From NCBI RefSeq assembly GCF_024171945.1, contig NZ_JAMTCR010000004.1:930001-994000 (forward strand): a stretch of DNA of 64,000 nt, read 5' to 3'. Positions 36,926 to 46,684 of this stretch are shown in pieces. The position numbers and the translations under genes are program-made. The stretch comes from Actinokineospora globicatena. GTDB taxonomy: Bacteria > Actinomycetota > Actinomycetes > Mycobacteriales > Pseudonocardiaceae. Under the pieces are notes generated by a model that made no database searches, was not told the DNA's origin, and saw only the letters and a list, made by a program, of their open reading frames with translations. Position 1 is the stretch's first letter. Each line of letters starts with the position of its first letter.

Positions 36926-37692
36926 GCGCGGGTTCCTCTCTTCGGGGGGAGCGGGAAGAACCCGCTCGTGCGCGCCACGTAGTCGGCGTAGCCGGGGCGG
37001 CTGGACGACAGGTGGCGCTCGGTCAGGGGTTTGCCGGTGCCCTTGGCCAGCAGGTACGTCATGAGGACCGGCGACGCCAGGGTCGCGGCGCCGAGCCACG
37101 AGTGGCACGCGGTGAGGTACACGCCCCACCACACGCACGCGTCGCCGAAGTAGTTGGGGTGGCGGGTGTAGCGCCAGAGCCCGGTGTCGAGCACGGTCCC
37201 CTTGGTCGCCGGGTCGGCCTTGAAGCGGGCCAGTTGCCAGTCTCCCACGGTCTCGAACACCAGGCCGACCAGCCACACCGCGACGCCCGCGTAAGTCAAC
37301 GCGGTGACCCTGCCGTGCTCGGCGGCCAGCACCGGCAGCGACACGAACCACATGATCGCCGCCTGCGGCAGGAACACCCGGCGCAGCATGTGCAGTCGCG
37401 GATCACCCTTGGCGTTGCCGAGGATCTCGACGTACCGGCGGTCCTCCGGCTTACCCCGGTTGCGCCGGTGGATGTGCGCGGCCAGCCGCACGCCCCACAG
37501 CACGACCATCGCCGTCACCGTCAACCGCTGTGCCAAGTCCCCTGTGGACACAACGCACGCCACCACGGCGATAGCGGCGAAACCCAGTCCCCACACCGTA
37601 TCGATCAGGTCCCAACGCCCACGCCGGACGCTGACGACGAAGGTCGCCCCGACAACGACGACCACCACTGCGAGCGCGACGAGCAGGATCAC
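36922..37692 (-). CDS. DUF1295 membrane protein (steroid-5-alpha-reductase-like fold)
   Basis: The 256-residue protein has about six transmembrane helices and the family motif GLWRYTRHPNYFGDACVWWG, then RPGYADYVARTSGFFPLPP. Similar proteins sit beside CFA-type methyltransferases and may reduce a lipid intermediate, but no activity is proven. From memory, Rv0446c next to ufaA1 is of this type. The GTG at 37690-37692 overlaps the upstream TGA, and its stop overlaps the peroxiredoxin ATG. Confidence 0.87.
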   Translation of the reverse strand: MILLVALAVVVVVVGATFVVSVRRGRWDLIDTVWGLGFAAIAVVACVVSTGDLAQRLTVTAMVVLWGVRLAAHIHRRNRGKPEDRRYVEILGNAKGDPRLHMLRRVFLPQAAIMWFVSLPVLAAEHGRVTALTYAGVAVWLVGLVFETVGDWQLARFKADPATKGTVLDTGLWRYTRHPNYFGDACVWWGVYLTACHSWLGAATLASPVLMTYLLAKGTGKPLTERHLSSSRPGYADYVARTSGFFPLPPKRGTRA

Positions 37693-38975
37693 ACCGACTC
37701 CGAGGCGAGCAGCTCGGCGCGGGTCCGGGGCAGCCCGGCCACTCCCGCCGCGGTCGGTCGAACGGCCAGCACCTGGTGCACCCCGATCCGGTTCTCCTCG
37801 AACGCCAACGCGCTGCCCGCCATGTACAGCCGCCACACCCGCGTGGTCGTCTCCCCGGCCAGCGCGACCAGCTCGTCCCAGCGCGACTCGATCGTCTCGC
37901 CCCACGCCCGGCACGTCCACACGTAGTGCTCCCGCAGCGCCTCGACGTCGCGGACCTCCAGACCCGTGTCCTCCAGCATGTCCACGGTCTGCCCCACCGG
38001 CCGCATGTTCATGTCCGGCGCGATGTAGGTCTCGATGAACGACCCCCCGCCCTGCGCCACGGCCCCGCGTGACATCTGCTGCAGCAGCAACCGACCCTCG
38101 GGCTTGAGCATCTTGAACAGCGTCTCGGCGTACTGGGGGTAGTTCTCGGCGCCGACGTGCTCGCCCATCTCCAGCGTGCCGATCGCGTCGAACGGCTCGT
38201 CGGTCAGCTCGCGGTAGTCCTGCAGCCGCACGTCGACCCGGTCGCCGAGGCCCTCGGCCGCGATCCGCTCCAGCACGAAGTCCCGCTGCTGCTCGGACAG
38301 CGTGATGCCGGTGACGTGCACGCCGTGGTGCTTGGCCGCGTGGATCGCCAGCGACCCCCACCCGCAGCCGACATCGAGCATCCGCATGCCCGGCCGGAGC
38401 CCCAGCTTCACGCAGACCAGCTCCAACTTGTCCCGCTGCGCGTCCTCCACGCCGTAGTCGGGCGCGTCCGAGGTCCAGTACGCGCAGGAGTACGCCATGT
38501 TGGGGTCCAGCACGCGCTCGTAGAAGGCGTTGGACATGTCGTAGTGGTGCGCGATCGCCGCCCGGTCGCGGTGCCGGGTGTGCTTGCGGCCCGAGAGCCG
38601 GGCCTCCTCCGCCGGTGGGCGCGGGCGGGGACCGACCAGACCGAGCCGCACGCCGGTGCCGACCAGCGACAGCTTGTCCTTGACCGTGACCTCCCGGATC
38701 CCGCCGCCGCGCGCCATCGCCCAGAACAGGGACAACGCCTCGCCGAGGTCACCGTCGACGTCCAGCTCACCGGAGACGTACGCGCGCGCCAACCCGAGCT
38801 CGTTCGGGTCCCACAGCAACCGCCGCAACGCCCGCCGGTCCCGCACGACCGCCACCGGGCCGCCCTCCGGCCCCGCCTCGCTGCCGTCCCAGGCACGCAC
38901 CCGCAGGGGCAGCGGCCCACCGAGCACCCGCTCCGCGACCTCGACGAGCACCGGGGCGACTGGGGATGTGGCCAC
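37689..38975 (-). CDS. Cyclopropane-fatty-acyl-phospholipid synthase family methyltransferase (second copy)
   Basis: The protein is about 428 residues. HYDMSNAFYERVLDPNMAYSCAYW, LDVGCGWGSLAIHAAKHHG and the GTLEMGEHVG/YPQYAETLF region show a SAM-dependent CFA-type enzyme. FIETYIAPDMNMRP and HYVWTCRAW follow. I chose GTG 38973-38975 (GGGAG upstream); a start 14 codons earlier (39017) is also open. Its operon partners are DUF1295 and peroxiredoxin. It differs clearly from the first copy, so it probably modifies a different acyl position. Confidence 0.9.
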   Translation of the reverse strand: MATSPVAPVLVEVAERVLGGPLPLRVRAWDGSEAGPEGGPVAVVRDRRALRRLLWDPNELGLARAYVSGELDVDGDLGEALSLFWAMARGGGIREVTVKDKLSLVGTGVRLGLVGPRPRPPAEEARLSGRKHTRHRDRAAIAHHYDMSNAFYERVLDPNMAYSCAYWTSDAPDYGVEDAQRDKLELVCVKLGLRPGMRMLDVGCGWGSLAIHAAKHHGVHVTGITLSEQQRDFVLERIAAEGLGDRVDVRLQDYRELTDEPFDAIGTLEMGEHVGAENYPQYAETLFKMLKPEGRLLLQQMSRGAVAQGGGSFIETYIAPDMNMRPVGQTVDMLEDTGLEVRDVEALREHYVWTCRAWGETIESRWDELVALAGETTTRVWRLYMAGSALAFEENRIGVHQVLAVRPTAAGVAGLPRTRAELLASESV

Positions 38976-39457
38976 GCGCGACTCCCATCTTCCATCTTCC
39001 GAGCTGACACCGACCACCGGTCATTCGGTCCAGCCACCGCCGAGGATGGGTCGCGCGCGTAAGAGCGCCATGATCGACATCGTGCGGCCATGGTCGACAC
39101 CGGACGGTCGGGGCGGCGCTGTGCGGGCGGTGCCGTTGCTGGCGAAACGCCTCGCAGGCAACCAGCCCGTACGTCACCCCCCAGCGTGGGCGTCACCATC
39201 AGGCCACCGAGCCCGGCCAAGATCAACTTCGCTCTCGGGGCCCACCCTCCCGGGGCCCGGGGCCCCATCTCTGAACGTAGCGCTCCGCCGGACTTGTCAA
39301 TACCCCTGGTGCCGGACCTGTGGACAAACGGCGGCCTTGGGGATAACCCGCGTCTGGGCCGCGGCGACGAGGGTGATCGCCGGTGGCCACGTGTCCGACG
39401 TGTGCATCGAACTGGACGCCGCGGTCGACGCTGCGTAGGTGGGGTTCGGTCGGCACT
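38976..39457. other. Intergenic region of about 480 bp with DnaA-box-like and CAAGATC motifs
   Basis: No credible gene. A tandem CATCTTC pair lies at its right-strand start (38986-39000). CAAGATCAAC is at 39218-39227, followed by self-complementary G/C blocks (about 39237-39270). TGTGGACAA (a DnaA-box form) is at 39319-39327. It is the divergent space between the second CFA gene and the PAP2-like gene. Confidence 0.55.
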
Positions 39458-40093
39458 ATGCGGGTGGGTGGGGTCGTGATTGACACTGTGCGGGTGAACG
39501 AGGTCGTTGTCCGGGAGAACCGGCTGGCCAAGGTGGTCAGTGAGGTGTGTTCGCCCGCGGTCGTGGTGTTGCTGTTGCCGCTTGTTGTCGCCTGGTCGGC
39601 CACCGGCGGCGATGTGGCGCGCACGCTGTTGTGGGGATTGGAGGTGGCGCTGTTCTCCAGCGTGCTGCCGATGGTGTTCATCGTCCGCGGTGCCAGGGCG
39701 GGCCGTTGGGACACCCACCACGTCCGCGATCGCGAGCACCGGTTCGTCCCCCTCGCGGTAGGCCTGGGTTCCACGGCCGTGGGCATCGCGATCCTGGTGG
39801 TCGCCGACGCCCCGCGTGAGGTGTTGGCGCTGTCGTTGTCGATGTTCGCGACCCTCACGGTGTGCGTCGCGATCACCCGGCGCTGGAAGATCTCGCTGCA
39901 CGCGGCGGTCGCCGGGGGAGCGGTGGCGATGGTGACGCTGCTGCACGGTCCGTGGTCACTGCTCCTGGTGCTCCCCGTCGCGCTGGTGTGCTGGTCGCGG
40001 GTGGTGCTCGGCGACCACACCGTGGCGCAGGTCGTGGTGGGCGCGGTGGTGGGCCCGATGGTCGGTGGAGTGGTCTTCCTGCCCCTGGTCTGA
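39458..40093 (+). CDS. PAP2-like membrane protein
   Basis: The protein is about 211 residues with five or six transmembrane helices. The DREHRFVP, KISLHAAVAG and SRVVLGDHTVAQVVVG segments match the order of PAP2 motifs. The second motif reads SLHA instead of SGH, and the position after the third-motif His is Gln rather than Asp. It probably belongs to a divergent phosphatase-like subgroup acting on polyprenyl or lipid phosphates. The start may be ATG 39458 or GTG 39476; I cannot separate them. Confidence 0.72.
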   Translation: MRVGGVVIDTVRVNEVVVRENRLAKVVSEVCSPAVVVLLLPLVVAWSATGGDVARTLLWGLEVALFSSVLPMVFIVRGARAGRWDTHHVRDREHRFVPLAVGLGSTAVGIAILVVADAPREVLALSLSMFATLTVCVAITRRWKISLHAAVAGGAVAMVTLLHGPWSLLLVLPVALVCWSRVVLGDHTVAQVVVGAVVGPMVGGVVFLPLV

Positions 40094-40212
40094 CGCTGCG
40101 TCACCGGCCATCCCCCGAACGGCCGATTGTCGGGTGCGAAAGCTTCAGGTCTGCCTGGTGTGGTCGATGGGATACGTGTGGGGGTCTCGGCTTTTCGGCT
40201 CGGGAGGCGCAC

Positions 40213-42282
40213 GTGGTGGACGAGGCCGCGCGGCTCGCCGCGCTGCACGAGTACGGGGTGCTCGACGCGCCCGCGGACGACGAGCTGGCCGCCGTCGTGC
40301 GGGTCGCCGCGATGCTGGCCACGGTGCCGACCGCGACGCTGAACCTGTTCGACGAGAACCGCCAGTGCCAGCTGACCACGTTCGGGTTCGAGGGCGCCGA
40401 CTCGCCGCGCTCGGCCGCCATGTGCGAGGTCGTGGTCGCCACCGGCGTCCCCGTGCACGTCGCCGACGCCAGCACCGACGAGCGCTTCTCCGCGAACCCG
40501 TGGGTGACCGGCGAGCTGGCCAGGGTCCGCGGGTACGCCTCGGTCCCGCTGATCACCCCCGCCGGGCACGTGCTCGGCACCCTCTGCGCGTTCGACAGCG
40601 AGGCCCGCGCGTTCACCGACGAGCAGATCACCGCGCTGGAGGACCTCGCCACGGTCGTGCTGTCGCTGTTCGAGCGGCGCAGGCAGGCCAGGGTCACCGA
40701 GGCGCTCGCGGTGGAGGCCCAGCAGGCGCGGGCGCTGGCCGAGGAGTACGCCCAGCAGCTCGAGGCGCGCCGCCAGCTCACCGACGCGGTGCACGAGTCG
40801 ATCGACGTGGCCATCGTGGTGTGCGACGAGTTCGGACGGCTGTCGATGTTCAACCGCGCCGCCCGCGAGTGGCACGGCATCGAGCCGGACGCCGGGGTCG
40901 ACGCCGAGGACTGGGCGGGCCGCTACAGCCTCTACGACCGCGACGGCGTCACCCCGCTGCCGGTGCCGCAGATCCCGCTGTACCGGGCGCTGCACGAGGG
41001 TGAGGTCGCGGGCCAGGAGATGGTCATCGCGCCCGCCGGTCGTCCGCCGGTGCGGGTCGTGTGCACGGGGCGCGCGCTGCGGCGGGCCGACGGGAGTCCG
41101 CTCGGCGCGGTCGTGGCGATGAGCGACGTGACCGTGGAACGGGCGCAGCGCCGGGAACTGGCCGACCGGGAACGGCTGCTCACCACTGTGCTCGACACCG
41201 CGCAGGACGCGTTCGTGGTCACCGATCCGGACGGCGTGGTCACGCGGTGGAACCCGGCGGCCGAGGCGATGTTCGGCTGGTCGTCGATCGAGGCGGGTGG
41301 GCGCAGACTGGAGGAGTTGGTGTTCCCGCAGCGCGCCGACGGCGAGAGCCTGCTGGCCCGCGCCGCTTTGGGCAACACCCGGCTGGTCAGGGTCCCCGCG
41401 AGGCGCCGGGACGGCACGGCGTTGCTGGTCGAGCTGAGCCTCGCGCCGTTCACCTGGCAGGGGGAGAAGCGCTTTCACGCGTTCTTGCGCGACGTCACCG
41501 AGCGTGAGGCGGCCCGGGAGCGCTTGGCGCTGGCCAACAGCGAGCTGGCGGCGGCGAACGACGAGCTCGACCGGTTCACCGCCATGGTGGCGCACGACCT
41601 GAAGAGCCCGTTGACCGCGATCACCGCCTACGCCGAGGTCTTCGCCGAGCTGGGGGAGCGGTCGCCGAGCGAGGTCAAGGCCGTCGCCGCGATCACCCGC
41701 TCCGCCGCCAGGATGACCTCGATGATCGACGACCTGCTGGCCCACGCCAAGGCCTGCCACGAACCGCTGAGCCTGCGGTCGGTCGACCTCGGCACCCTCG
41801 TCGACGACCTCACCACCGAACTCCGCACCTCCTGCGGCGCCCACATCACCATCACCCACGACCACCTCCCCGCCATCCCCGCCCAACCCACCTTCCTGCG
41901 CCAGGTGATGGCCAACCTCCTGGGCAACGCCGTCAAGTACGTCGCCCCCGACGTCTCCCCCCGGGTCCACATCACCGCCGAGTCCACCGACGGCTGGGTC
42001 ACCATCCGCACCACCGACAACGGCATAGGCATCGACGAATCCTCCCGCGACAAGGTCTTCGCCCTCTTCCACCGCGAAGAAGCAGGCGCCGGCTACCAAG
42101 GAACCGGCATCGGCCTCAGCACCTGCAAACGCATAATCGAACGCCACGGCGGCCGGATCTGGATAGAACCCGGTCCAACAGACGGCACCACCGTCTGCTT
42201 CACCCTCCCCGCCCGCAGCCACACCGCCCCACCCCAACGCTCCGGCCCCGACCACCGCGCCACCGCCGACCGACCCAGGTGA
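40213..42282 (+). CDS. GAF-PAS-PAS sensor histidine kinase
   Basis: The protein is about 690 residues and has no clear membrane segment. An N-terminal GAF domain (about 1-165, LNLFDENRQCQLTTFG) is followed by two PAS domains (about 190-330 and 335-450, DAFVVTDPDGVVTRWNPAAEAMFGW in the second). HisKA follows (MVAHDLKSPLTAIT), then the ATPase (NLLGNAVKY, TDNGIGID, GTGIGLSTCKRI). No response regulator is adjacent. The start is GTG 40213 or GTG 40216, both after GGAGG at 40203. It probably senses an intracellular or light/redox signal, which is inference. Confidence 0.88.
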   Translation: MVDEAARLAALHEYGVLDAPADDELAAVVRVAAMLATVPTATLNLFDENRQCQLTTFGFEGADSPRSAAMCEVVVATGVPVHVADASTDERFSANPWVTGELARVRGYASVPLITPAGHVLGTLCAFDSEARAFTDEQITALEDLATVVLSLFERRRQARVTEALAVEAQQARALAEEYAQQLEARRQLTDAVHESIDVAIVVCDEFGRLSMFNRAAREWHGIEPDAGVDAEDWAGRYSLYDRDGVTPLPVPQIPLYRALHEGEVAGQEMVIAPAGRPPVRVVCTGRALRRADGSPLGAVVAMSDVTVERAQRRELADRERLLTTVLDTAQDAFVVTDPDGVVTRWNPAAEAMFGWSSIEAGGRRLEELVFPQRADGESLLARAALGNTRLVRVPARRRDGTALLVELSLAPFTWQGEKRFHAFLRDVTEREAARERLALANSELAAANDELDRFTAMVAHDLKSPLTAITAYAEVFAELGERSPSEVKAVAAITRSAARMTSMIDDLLAHAKACHEPLSLRSVDLGTLVDDLTTELRTSCGAHITITHDHLPAIPAQPTFLRQVMANLLGNAVKYVAPDVSPRVHITAESTDGWVTIRTTDNGIGIDESSRDKVFALFHREEAGAGYQGTGIGLSTCKRIIERHGGRIWIEPGPTDGTTVCFTLPARSHTAPPQRSGPDHRATADRPR

Positions 42283-42444
42283 GCGAGTGCCTTCGCCCTC
42301 TCGGCCGCGACCTCTGCCCTCTCAACCTCGCCCTCTTGAGCTTTGACAGCCTCGGTAACCCTTCGGACCCGCCGTCCTAGTGATGCGAACTCGCGGCAGG
42401 AGGTCCCACCCGTTCAGGCGAGCGCGTGCGCGGTCGTCGTCGGG

Positions 42445-42927
42445 TCAGTAGTCGGTGCGGTCTGGGCGGGTGGTCCAGGCGGTGAAGGGGGCTGATTCGG
42501 TGCCGGGGCGGTGGTGGTCGACTTTGAGCGGCCAGGTGTCGCGGGGGCGGGCGAGGACGTCGTAGAACTCGCTGTCGGCGAAGCCTGCTTTGGCGGCGTC
42601 CTCGCGGTCGGCGGCGTAGATGACCCGGTCCAGGCGGGACCAGAGGGCGGCCGAGAGGCACAGCGGGCACGGTTCGCACGAGGAGACCAGGGTGAGGCCG
42701 TGGAGGCGGAAGTCGCCGAGGGTTTGGCAGGCGGTGCGGATGGCTACCACTTCGGCGTGGGCGGTGGGGTCCAGGTCGGCGGTGACCCGGTTGACGCCGC
42801 GGGCGATGACCTCGTCGCCGCGCACGACCAGGGCGCCGAAGGGGCCGCCGCCTCGGGCGACGTTGGTGGTGGCGAGGTCGATGGCCTCGGCCAGCCAGTG
42901 CTCGGCGGTCATCCGCTCAGCGGTCAT
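42445..42927 (-). CDS. Nucleoside/guanine deaminase family protein
   Basis: The 160-residue zinc enzyme has GGGPFGALVVRG, the catalytic TAHAEVVAI and the zinc motif SCEPCPLCLSA. It also has the DREDAAKAGFADSEFY stretch seen in guanine deaminases of the GuaD type. It would convert guanine to xanthine or deaminate a related base. The ATG at 42925-42927 overlaps the stop of the upstream thioesterase gene (ATGA). Confidence 0.87.
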   Translation of the reverse strand: MTAERMTAEHWLAEAIDLATTNVARGGGPFGALVVRGDEVIARGVNRVTADLDPTAHAEVVAIRTACQTLGDFRLHGLTLVSSCEPCPLCLSAALWSRLDRVIYAADREDAAKAGFADSEFYDVLARPRDTWPLKVDHHRPGTESAPFTAWTTRPDRTDY

Positions 42928-43313
42928 CGCAGTGTCCTGCTCCTGCCGCGGAACTCGGCGACGACGTCGGCGCCTCGGGTGACCGTGACGTCGTAGATGC
43001 CGCTGCGGCCGTAGGTGGTCCGCTCGGTGGCGGTGGCGACCAGGTCGTCGCCCAGGTGGACGGTGGTGACGAAGGTGATGTCGGCACCCGCGGCGACGGT
43101 GACCGGCCCGTGGCTGTTGCACGCGCAGGCGAACGCGGTGTCGGCCAGCAGGAACACGTACCCGCCGTGGCCGATGCCGTGCCCGTTGACCATGGTCTCG
43201 GTGATCCGCATGGTCACCGCCGCGGTGCCGGGTCCGGCGTCGAGCAGCCTGATGCCCAGCGCGGACGACGCGAGGTCGTCGGCGAGCATCCTGGTCACCG
43301 GTTCCGGTATCAC
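42924..43313 (-). CDS. PaaI-like hotdog-fold thioesterase
   Basis: The 129-residue hotdog protein has the PaaI pattern NGHGIGHGGYVFLLADTAFACACN, with the conserved Asn and His residues, and GRSGIYDVTVT. It probably hydrolyses hydroxyphenylacetyl-CoA or related thioesters. It is coupled to the deaminase gene and divergent from icmF. No other phenylacetate gene is nearby. Confidence 0.88.
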   Translation of the reverse strand: MIPEPVTRMLADDLASSALGIRLLDAGPGTAAVTMRITETMVNGHGIGHGGYVFLLADTAFACACNSHGPVTVAAGADITFVTTVHLGDDLVATATERTTYGRSGIYDVTVTRGADVVAEFRGRSRTLR

Positions 43314-43414
43314 CCGACCATCCTAGGACCGTTAGTTCAGCCACACGGTACTTGCCCGTCCGAAAGTAGGACGTCAAACTAAATCGGCTACCTCGCACAC
43401 CCCCGGGAGGGCCC

Positions 43415-46400
43415 ATGTCCGCCGAGCTGCACCGTCCGGTCAACCCGGTCCGGTTCGTCACCGCGGCCAGCCTGTTCGACGGCCACGACGCGGCGATCAA
43501 CATCATGCGCCGGATCCTGCAGTCCCAGGGCGCCGAGGTGATCCACCTCGGGCACAACCGGTCGGTCCGCGAGGTGGTGAACGCCGCCATCCAGGAGGAC
43601 GTGCAGGGCGTGGCCATCAGCGCCTACCAGGGCGGGCACGTCGAGTACTTCAGCTACCTGGTCGAGCTGCTCGCCGAGAACGGCGCGGGCCACGTCAAGG
43701 TGTTCGGCGGCGGGGGTGGCGTGATCGTCCCCGACGAGATCAAGCTGCTGCACTCGCGCGGGGTCGCGCGCATCTTCTCCCCGGAGGACGGCCAGCGCCT
43801 CGGCCTGGCCAAGATGATCAACTCGATGGTCGAGGCCTGCGACTTCACCCCACCGGGTGACATCACCCGGGACGTGCTGCTCGCGGGCGACCACGCCGCG
43901 CTGGCCAGGGCGATCTCCCGGATCGAGGCGGGCACCCTGCCCGACGACATCGCGCTGACCACCGACAAGCACGTCCCGGTCCTGGGCATCACCGGCACCG
44001 GCGGCTCCGGCAAGTCCTCGCTGACCGACGAGATCGTCCGCAGGCTGCGCCTGGACCAGCAGGACAAGCTGCGCGTCGCGGTCATCGCCGTCGACCCGAC
44101 CCGCCGCCGCGGCGGCGGCGCGCTGCTCGGCGACCGGATCCGGATGAACTCCCTCGACGGCGACCGGGTGTTCTTCCGCTCGCTGGCCACCCGCGGCGCG
44201 GGCTCCGAGGTCCCCGACGGCTTGGCCGACTCGATCGCCGCCGCCAAGGCCGCGGGCAACGACCTGGTCATCGTGGAGACCCCCGGCATCGGCCAGGGCG
44301 ACGCCGCGATCGTGCCCTACGTCGACGTCTCGCTGTACGTGATGACGCCGGAGTTCGGCGCCGCCTCGCAGCTGGAGAAGATCGACATGCTCGACTTCGC
44401 CGACGTCGTGGCCATCAACAAGTTCGAGCGCCGCGGCGCCGAGGACGCCCGCCGCGACGTGGCCCGCCAGCTGGTGCGCAACCGGGAGGCGTTCGGCAAG
44501 TCCTGGGAGGACATGCCGGTCTACGGCACCAGCGCCGCCACCTTCAACGACGACGGCGTCACCGCGCTCTACCAGGAGCTGCGCACCCTGCTGGCGGACA
44601 AGGGCGTCGCGTTCACCGACGGCGTCATCCCGCGCGTCGAGGGCAAGGTGTCCACCTCGGCGGCCACCGTCGTCCCGCCCCAGCGCGCCCGCTACCTGTC
44701 CGACATCGCCGAGTCGGTGCGCGGCTACCACCGCAAGACCGACCAGCAGGTCGACGCCGTGCGCGAGCACTCCGCGCTCACCCTGGCGCACAAGGCGCTC
44801 GAGGCGGCCGGTGCGTCCACAGAGGACGTCGACCGGCTCGCTGGCGAGGTGGCCCGCAAGGTCGAGCGCGACACCGAGGACCTGCTCGCCGACTGGCCGT
44901 CCACTGTGGAGCAGTACCGCGCCGAGGAGCTCGTGGTCAGGGTCAGGGACAAGGAGCTGCGCACCCAGCTGTGGCGCGAGACCCTGTCCGGCAACAAGGT
45001 CCCCCGGGTCGCGCTGCCCCGCTTCGACGACCAGGCCTCGCTGGTCCGGTTCCTGCGCAAGGAGAACCTGCCCGGCCGGTTCCCGTTCGCCGCCGGGGTG
45101 TTCCCGTTCAAGCGCGAGGGCGAGGACCCGGCCCGCATGTTCGCCGGTGAGGGCGACGCGTTCCGCACCAACCGCCGGTTCAAGCTGCTGTCCGAGGGCA
45201 ACCCGGCCACCCGGCTCTCCACCGCGTTCGACTCGGTCACCCTCTACGGCCGCGACCCCGACACCCCGCCGGACGTCTACGGCAAGATCGGCACCTCCGG
45301 GGTCTCCATCGCCTCGCTGGAGGACATGAAGGTCCTCTACGACGGCTTCGACCTCACCGCGCCGACCACCTCGGTGTCGATGACGATCAACGGCCCGGCG
45401 CCGACGATCCTGGCGTACTTCCTCAACACCGCCATCGACCAGCGGGTCGAGAAGTTCGTGGCGGACAACGGCAGGCAGCCCACCGGCGACGAGCGGGTCG
45501 AGCTGACCGCGTGGGCGCTGGCCAACGTGCGCGGCACGGTGCAGGCCGACATCCTCAAGGAGGACCAGGGCCAGAACACCTGCATCTTCTCCACCGAGTT
45601 CAGCCTGCGGATGATGGCCGACATCCAGGAGTGGTTCATCCGGCACAAGGTCCGCAACTTCTACTCGGTGTCCATCTCCGGCTACCACATCGCCGAGGCC
45701 GGGGCGAACCCCATCAGCCAGCTCGCCTTCACCCTGGCCAACGGGTTCACCTACGTCGAGTCGTACCTCGCGCGCGGCATGGACATCAACGACTTCGCGC
45801 CGAACCTGTCGTTCTTCTTCTCCAACGGCATGGACGCCGAGTACTCGGTGATCGGCCGGGTCGCCCGCCGGATCTGGGCGGTGGCCATGAAGGAGCGCTA
45901 CGGCGCCGCCGAGCGGTCGCAGAAGCTCAAGTACCACGTGCAGACCTCCGGGCGCTCGCTGCACGCCCAGGAGATGAACTTCAACGACATCCGCACCACG
46001 CTGCAGGCGCTGTGCGCGCTCTACGACAACGCGAACTCGTTGCACACCAACGCCTACGACGAGGCCATCACCACCCCGACCGAGTCCTCGGTGCGCCGCG
46101 CGATGGCCATCCAGCTCATCATCAACAAGGAGTGGGGCCTGTCGATGAACGAGAACCCGCTGCAGGGTTCCTTCGTCATCGACGAGCTGACCGACCTGGT
46201 CGAGGAGGCCGTGCTCACCGAGTTCGACCGCATCTCCGACCGCGGCGGTGTCCTGGGCGCCATGGAGACCGGCTACCAGCGCGGCCGCATCCAGGACGAG
46301 TCGATGCTCTACGAGCACCGCAAGCACGACGGCAGCCTCCCGCTGGTCGGCGTCAACACCTTCCTGCCCGCCAAGGGCGAGGAGGACGAGGTCGTCGAGA

Positions 46401-46633
46401 TCGAACTGGCCCGCGCCACCGAGGACGAGAAGCGCGCCCAGGTCGACCGCACCCGCGACTTCCAGCAGCGCCACCGCGACGAGGCCACCGCCGCGCTGGT
46501 CCGGCTGCGCGAGGTCGCCGCGTCCGACGAGAACGTCTTCGACGTGCTGATGGCCGCCGCGCGGGTGTGCACGCTGGGGCAGATCACCGAGGCCTTCTTC
46601 GAGGTCGGTGGGCAGTACCGTCGCAATGTGTGA
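43415..46633 (+). CDS. icmF: Fused isobutyryl-CoA mutase / G-protein chaperone
   Basis: The 1072-residue protein has the IcmF order. The N-terminal B12-binding domain (DGHDAAINIMRRIL, about 25-145) is followed by a MeaI-type GTPase (P-loop GTGGSGKSS at about 192, DPTRRRGGGALLGDR, ETPGIGQGDA, NKFERR). The large C-terminal mutase barrel (about 520-1072) includes NTCIFSTEFSLRMMAD and RSLHAQEMNFNDIRTTLQAL. It interconverts isobutyryl-CoA and n-butyryl-CoA with adenosylcobalamin; the GTPase repairs the cofactor site. It matches the B12 theme of the window. An acyl-CoA dehydrogenase gene follows. Confidence 0.96.
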   Translation: MSAELHRPVNPVRFVTAASLFDGHDAAINIMRRILQSQGAEVIHLGHNRSVREVVNAAIQEDVQGVAISAYQGGHVEYFSYLVELLAENGAGHVKVFGGGGGVIVPDEIKLLHSRGVARIFSPEDGQRLGLAKMINSMVEACDFTPPGDITRDVLLAGDHAALARAISRIEAGTLPDDIALTTDKHVPVLGITGTGGSGKSSLTDEIVRRLRLDQQDKLRVAVIAVDPTRRRGGGALLGDRIRMNSLDGDRVFFRSLATRGAGSEVPDGLADSIAAAKAAGNDLVIVETPGIGQGDAAIVPYVDVSLYVMTPEFGAASQLEKIDMLDFADVVAINKFERRGAEDARRDVARQLVRNREAFGKSWEDMPVYGTSAATFNDDGVTALYQELRTLLADKGVAFTDGVIPRVEGKVSTSAATVVPPQRARYLSDIAESVRGYHRKTDQQVDAVREHSALTLAHKALEAAGASTEDVDRLAGEVARKVERDTEDLLADWPSTVEQYRAEELVVRVRDKELRTQLWRETLSGNKVPRVALPRFDDQASLVRFLRKENLPGRFPFAAGVFPFKREGEDPARMFAGEGDAFRTNRRFKLLSEGNPATRLSTAFDSVTLYGRDPDTPPDVYGKIGTSGVSIASLEDMKVLYDGFDLTAPTTSVSMTINGPAPTILAYFLNTAIDQRVEKFVADNGRQPTGDERVELTAWALANVRGTVQADILKEDQGQNTCIFSTEFSLRMMADIQEWFIRHKVRNFYSVSISGYHIAEAGANPISQLAFTLANGFTYVESYLARGMDINDFAPNLSFFFSNGMDAEYSVIGRVARRIWAVAMKERYGAAERSQKLKYHVQTSGRSLHAQEMNFNDIRTTLQALCALYDNANSLHTNAYDEAITTPTESSVRRAMAIQLIINKEWGLSMNENPLQGSFVIDELTDLVEEAVLTEFDRISDRGGVLGAMETGYQRGRIQDESMLYEHRKHDGSLPLVGVNTFLPAKGEEDEVVEIELARATEDEKRAQVDRTRDFQQRHRDEATAALVRLREVAASDENVFDVLMAAARVCTLGQITEAFFEVGGQYRRNV

Positions 46634-46684
46634 TGCTGGCCTGGTTTGTCGGAGTGCTGGGTGTCGAGTGGAGATGAGGTCGCG

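Noticed and set aside
39223..42255. A 1010-codon minus-strand frame opposite the histidine kinase
   Set aside because: It covers both a real gene and non-coding repeats, with no domain pattern.
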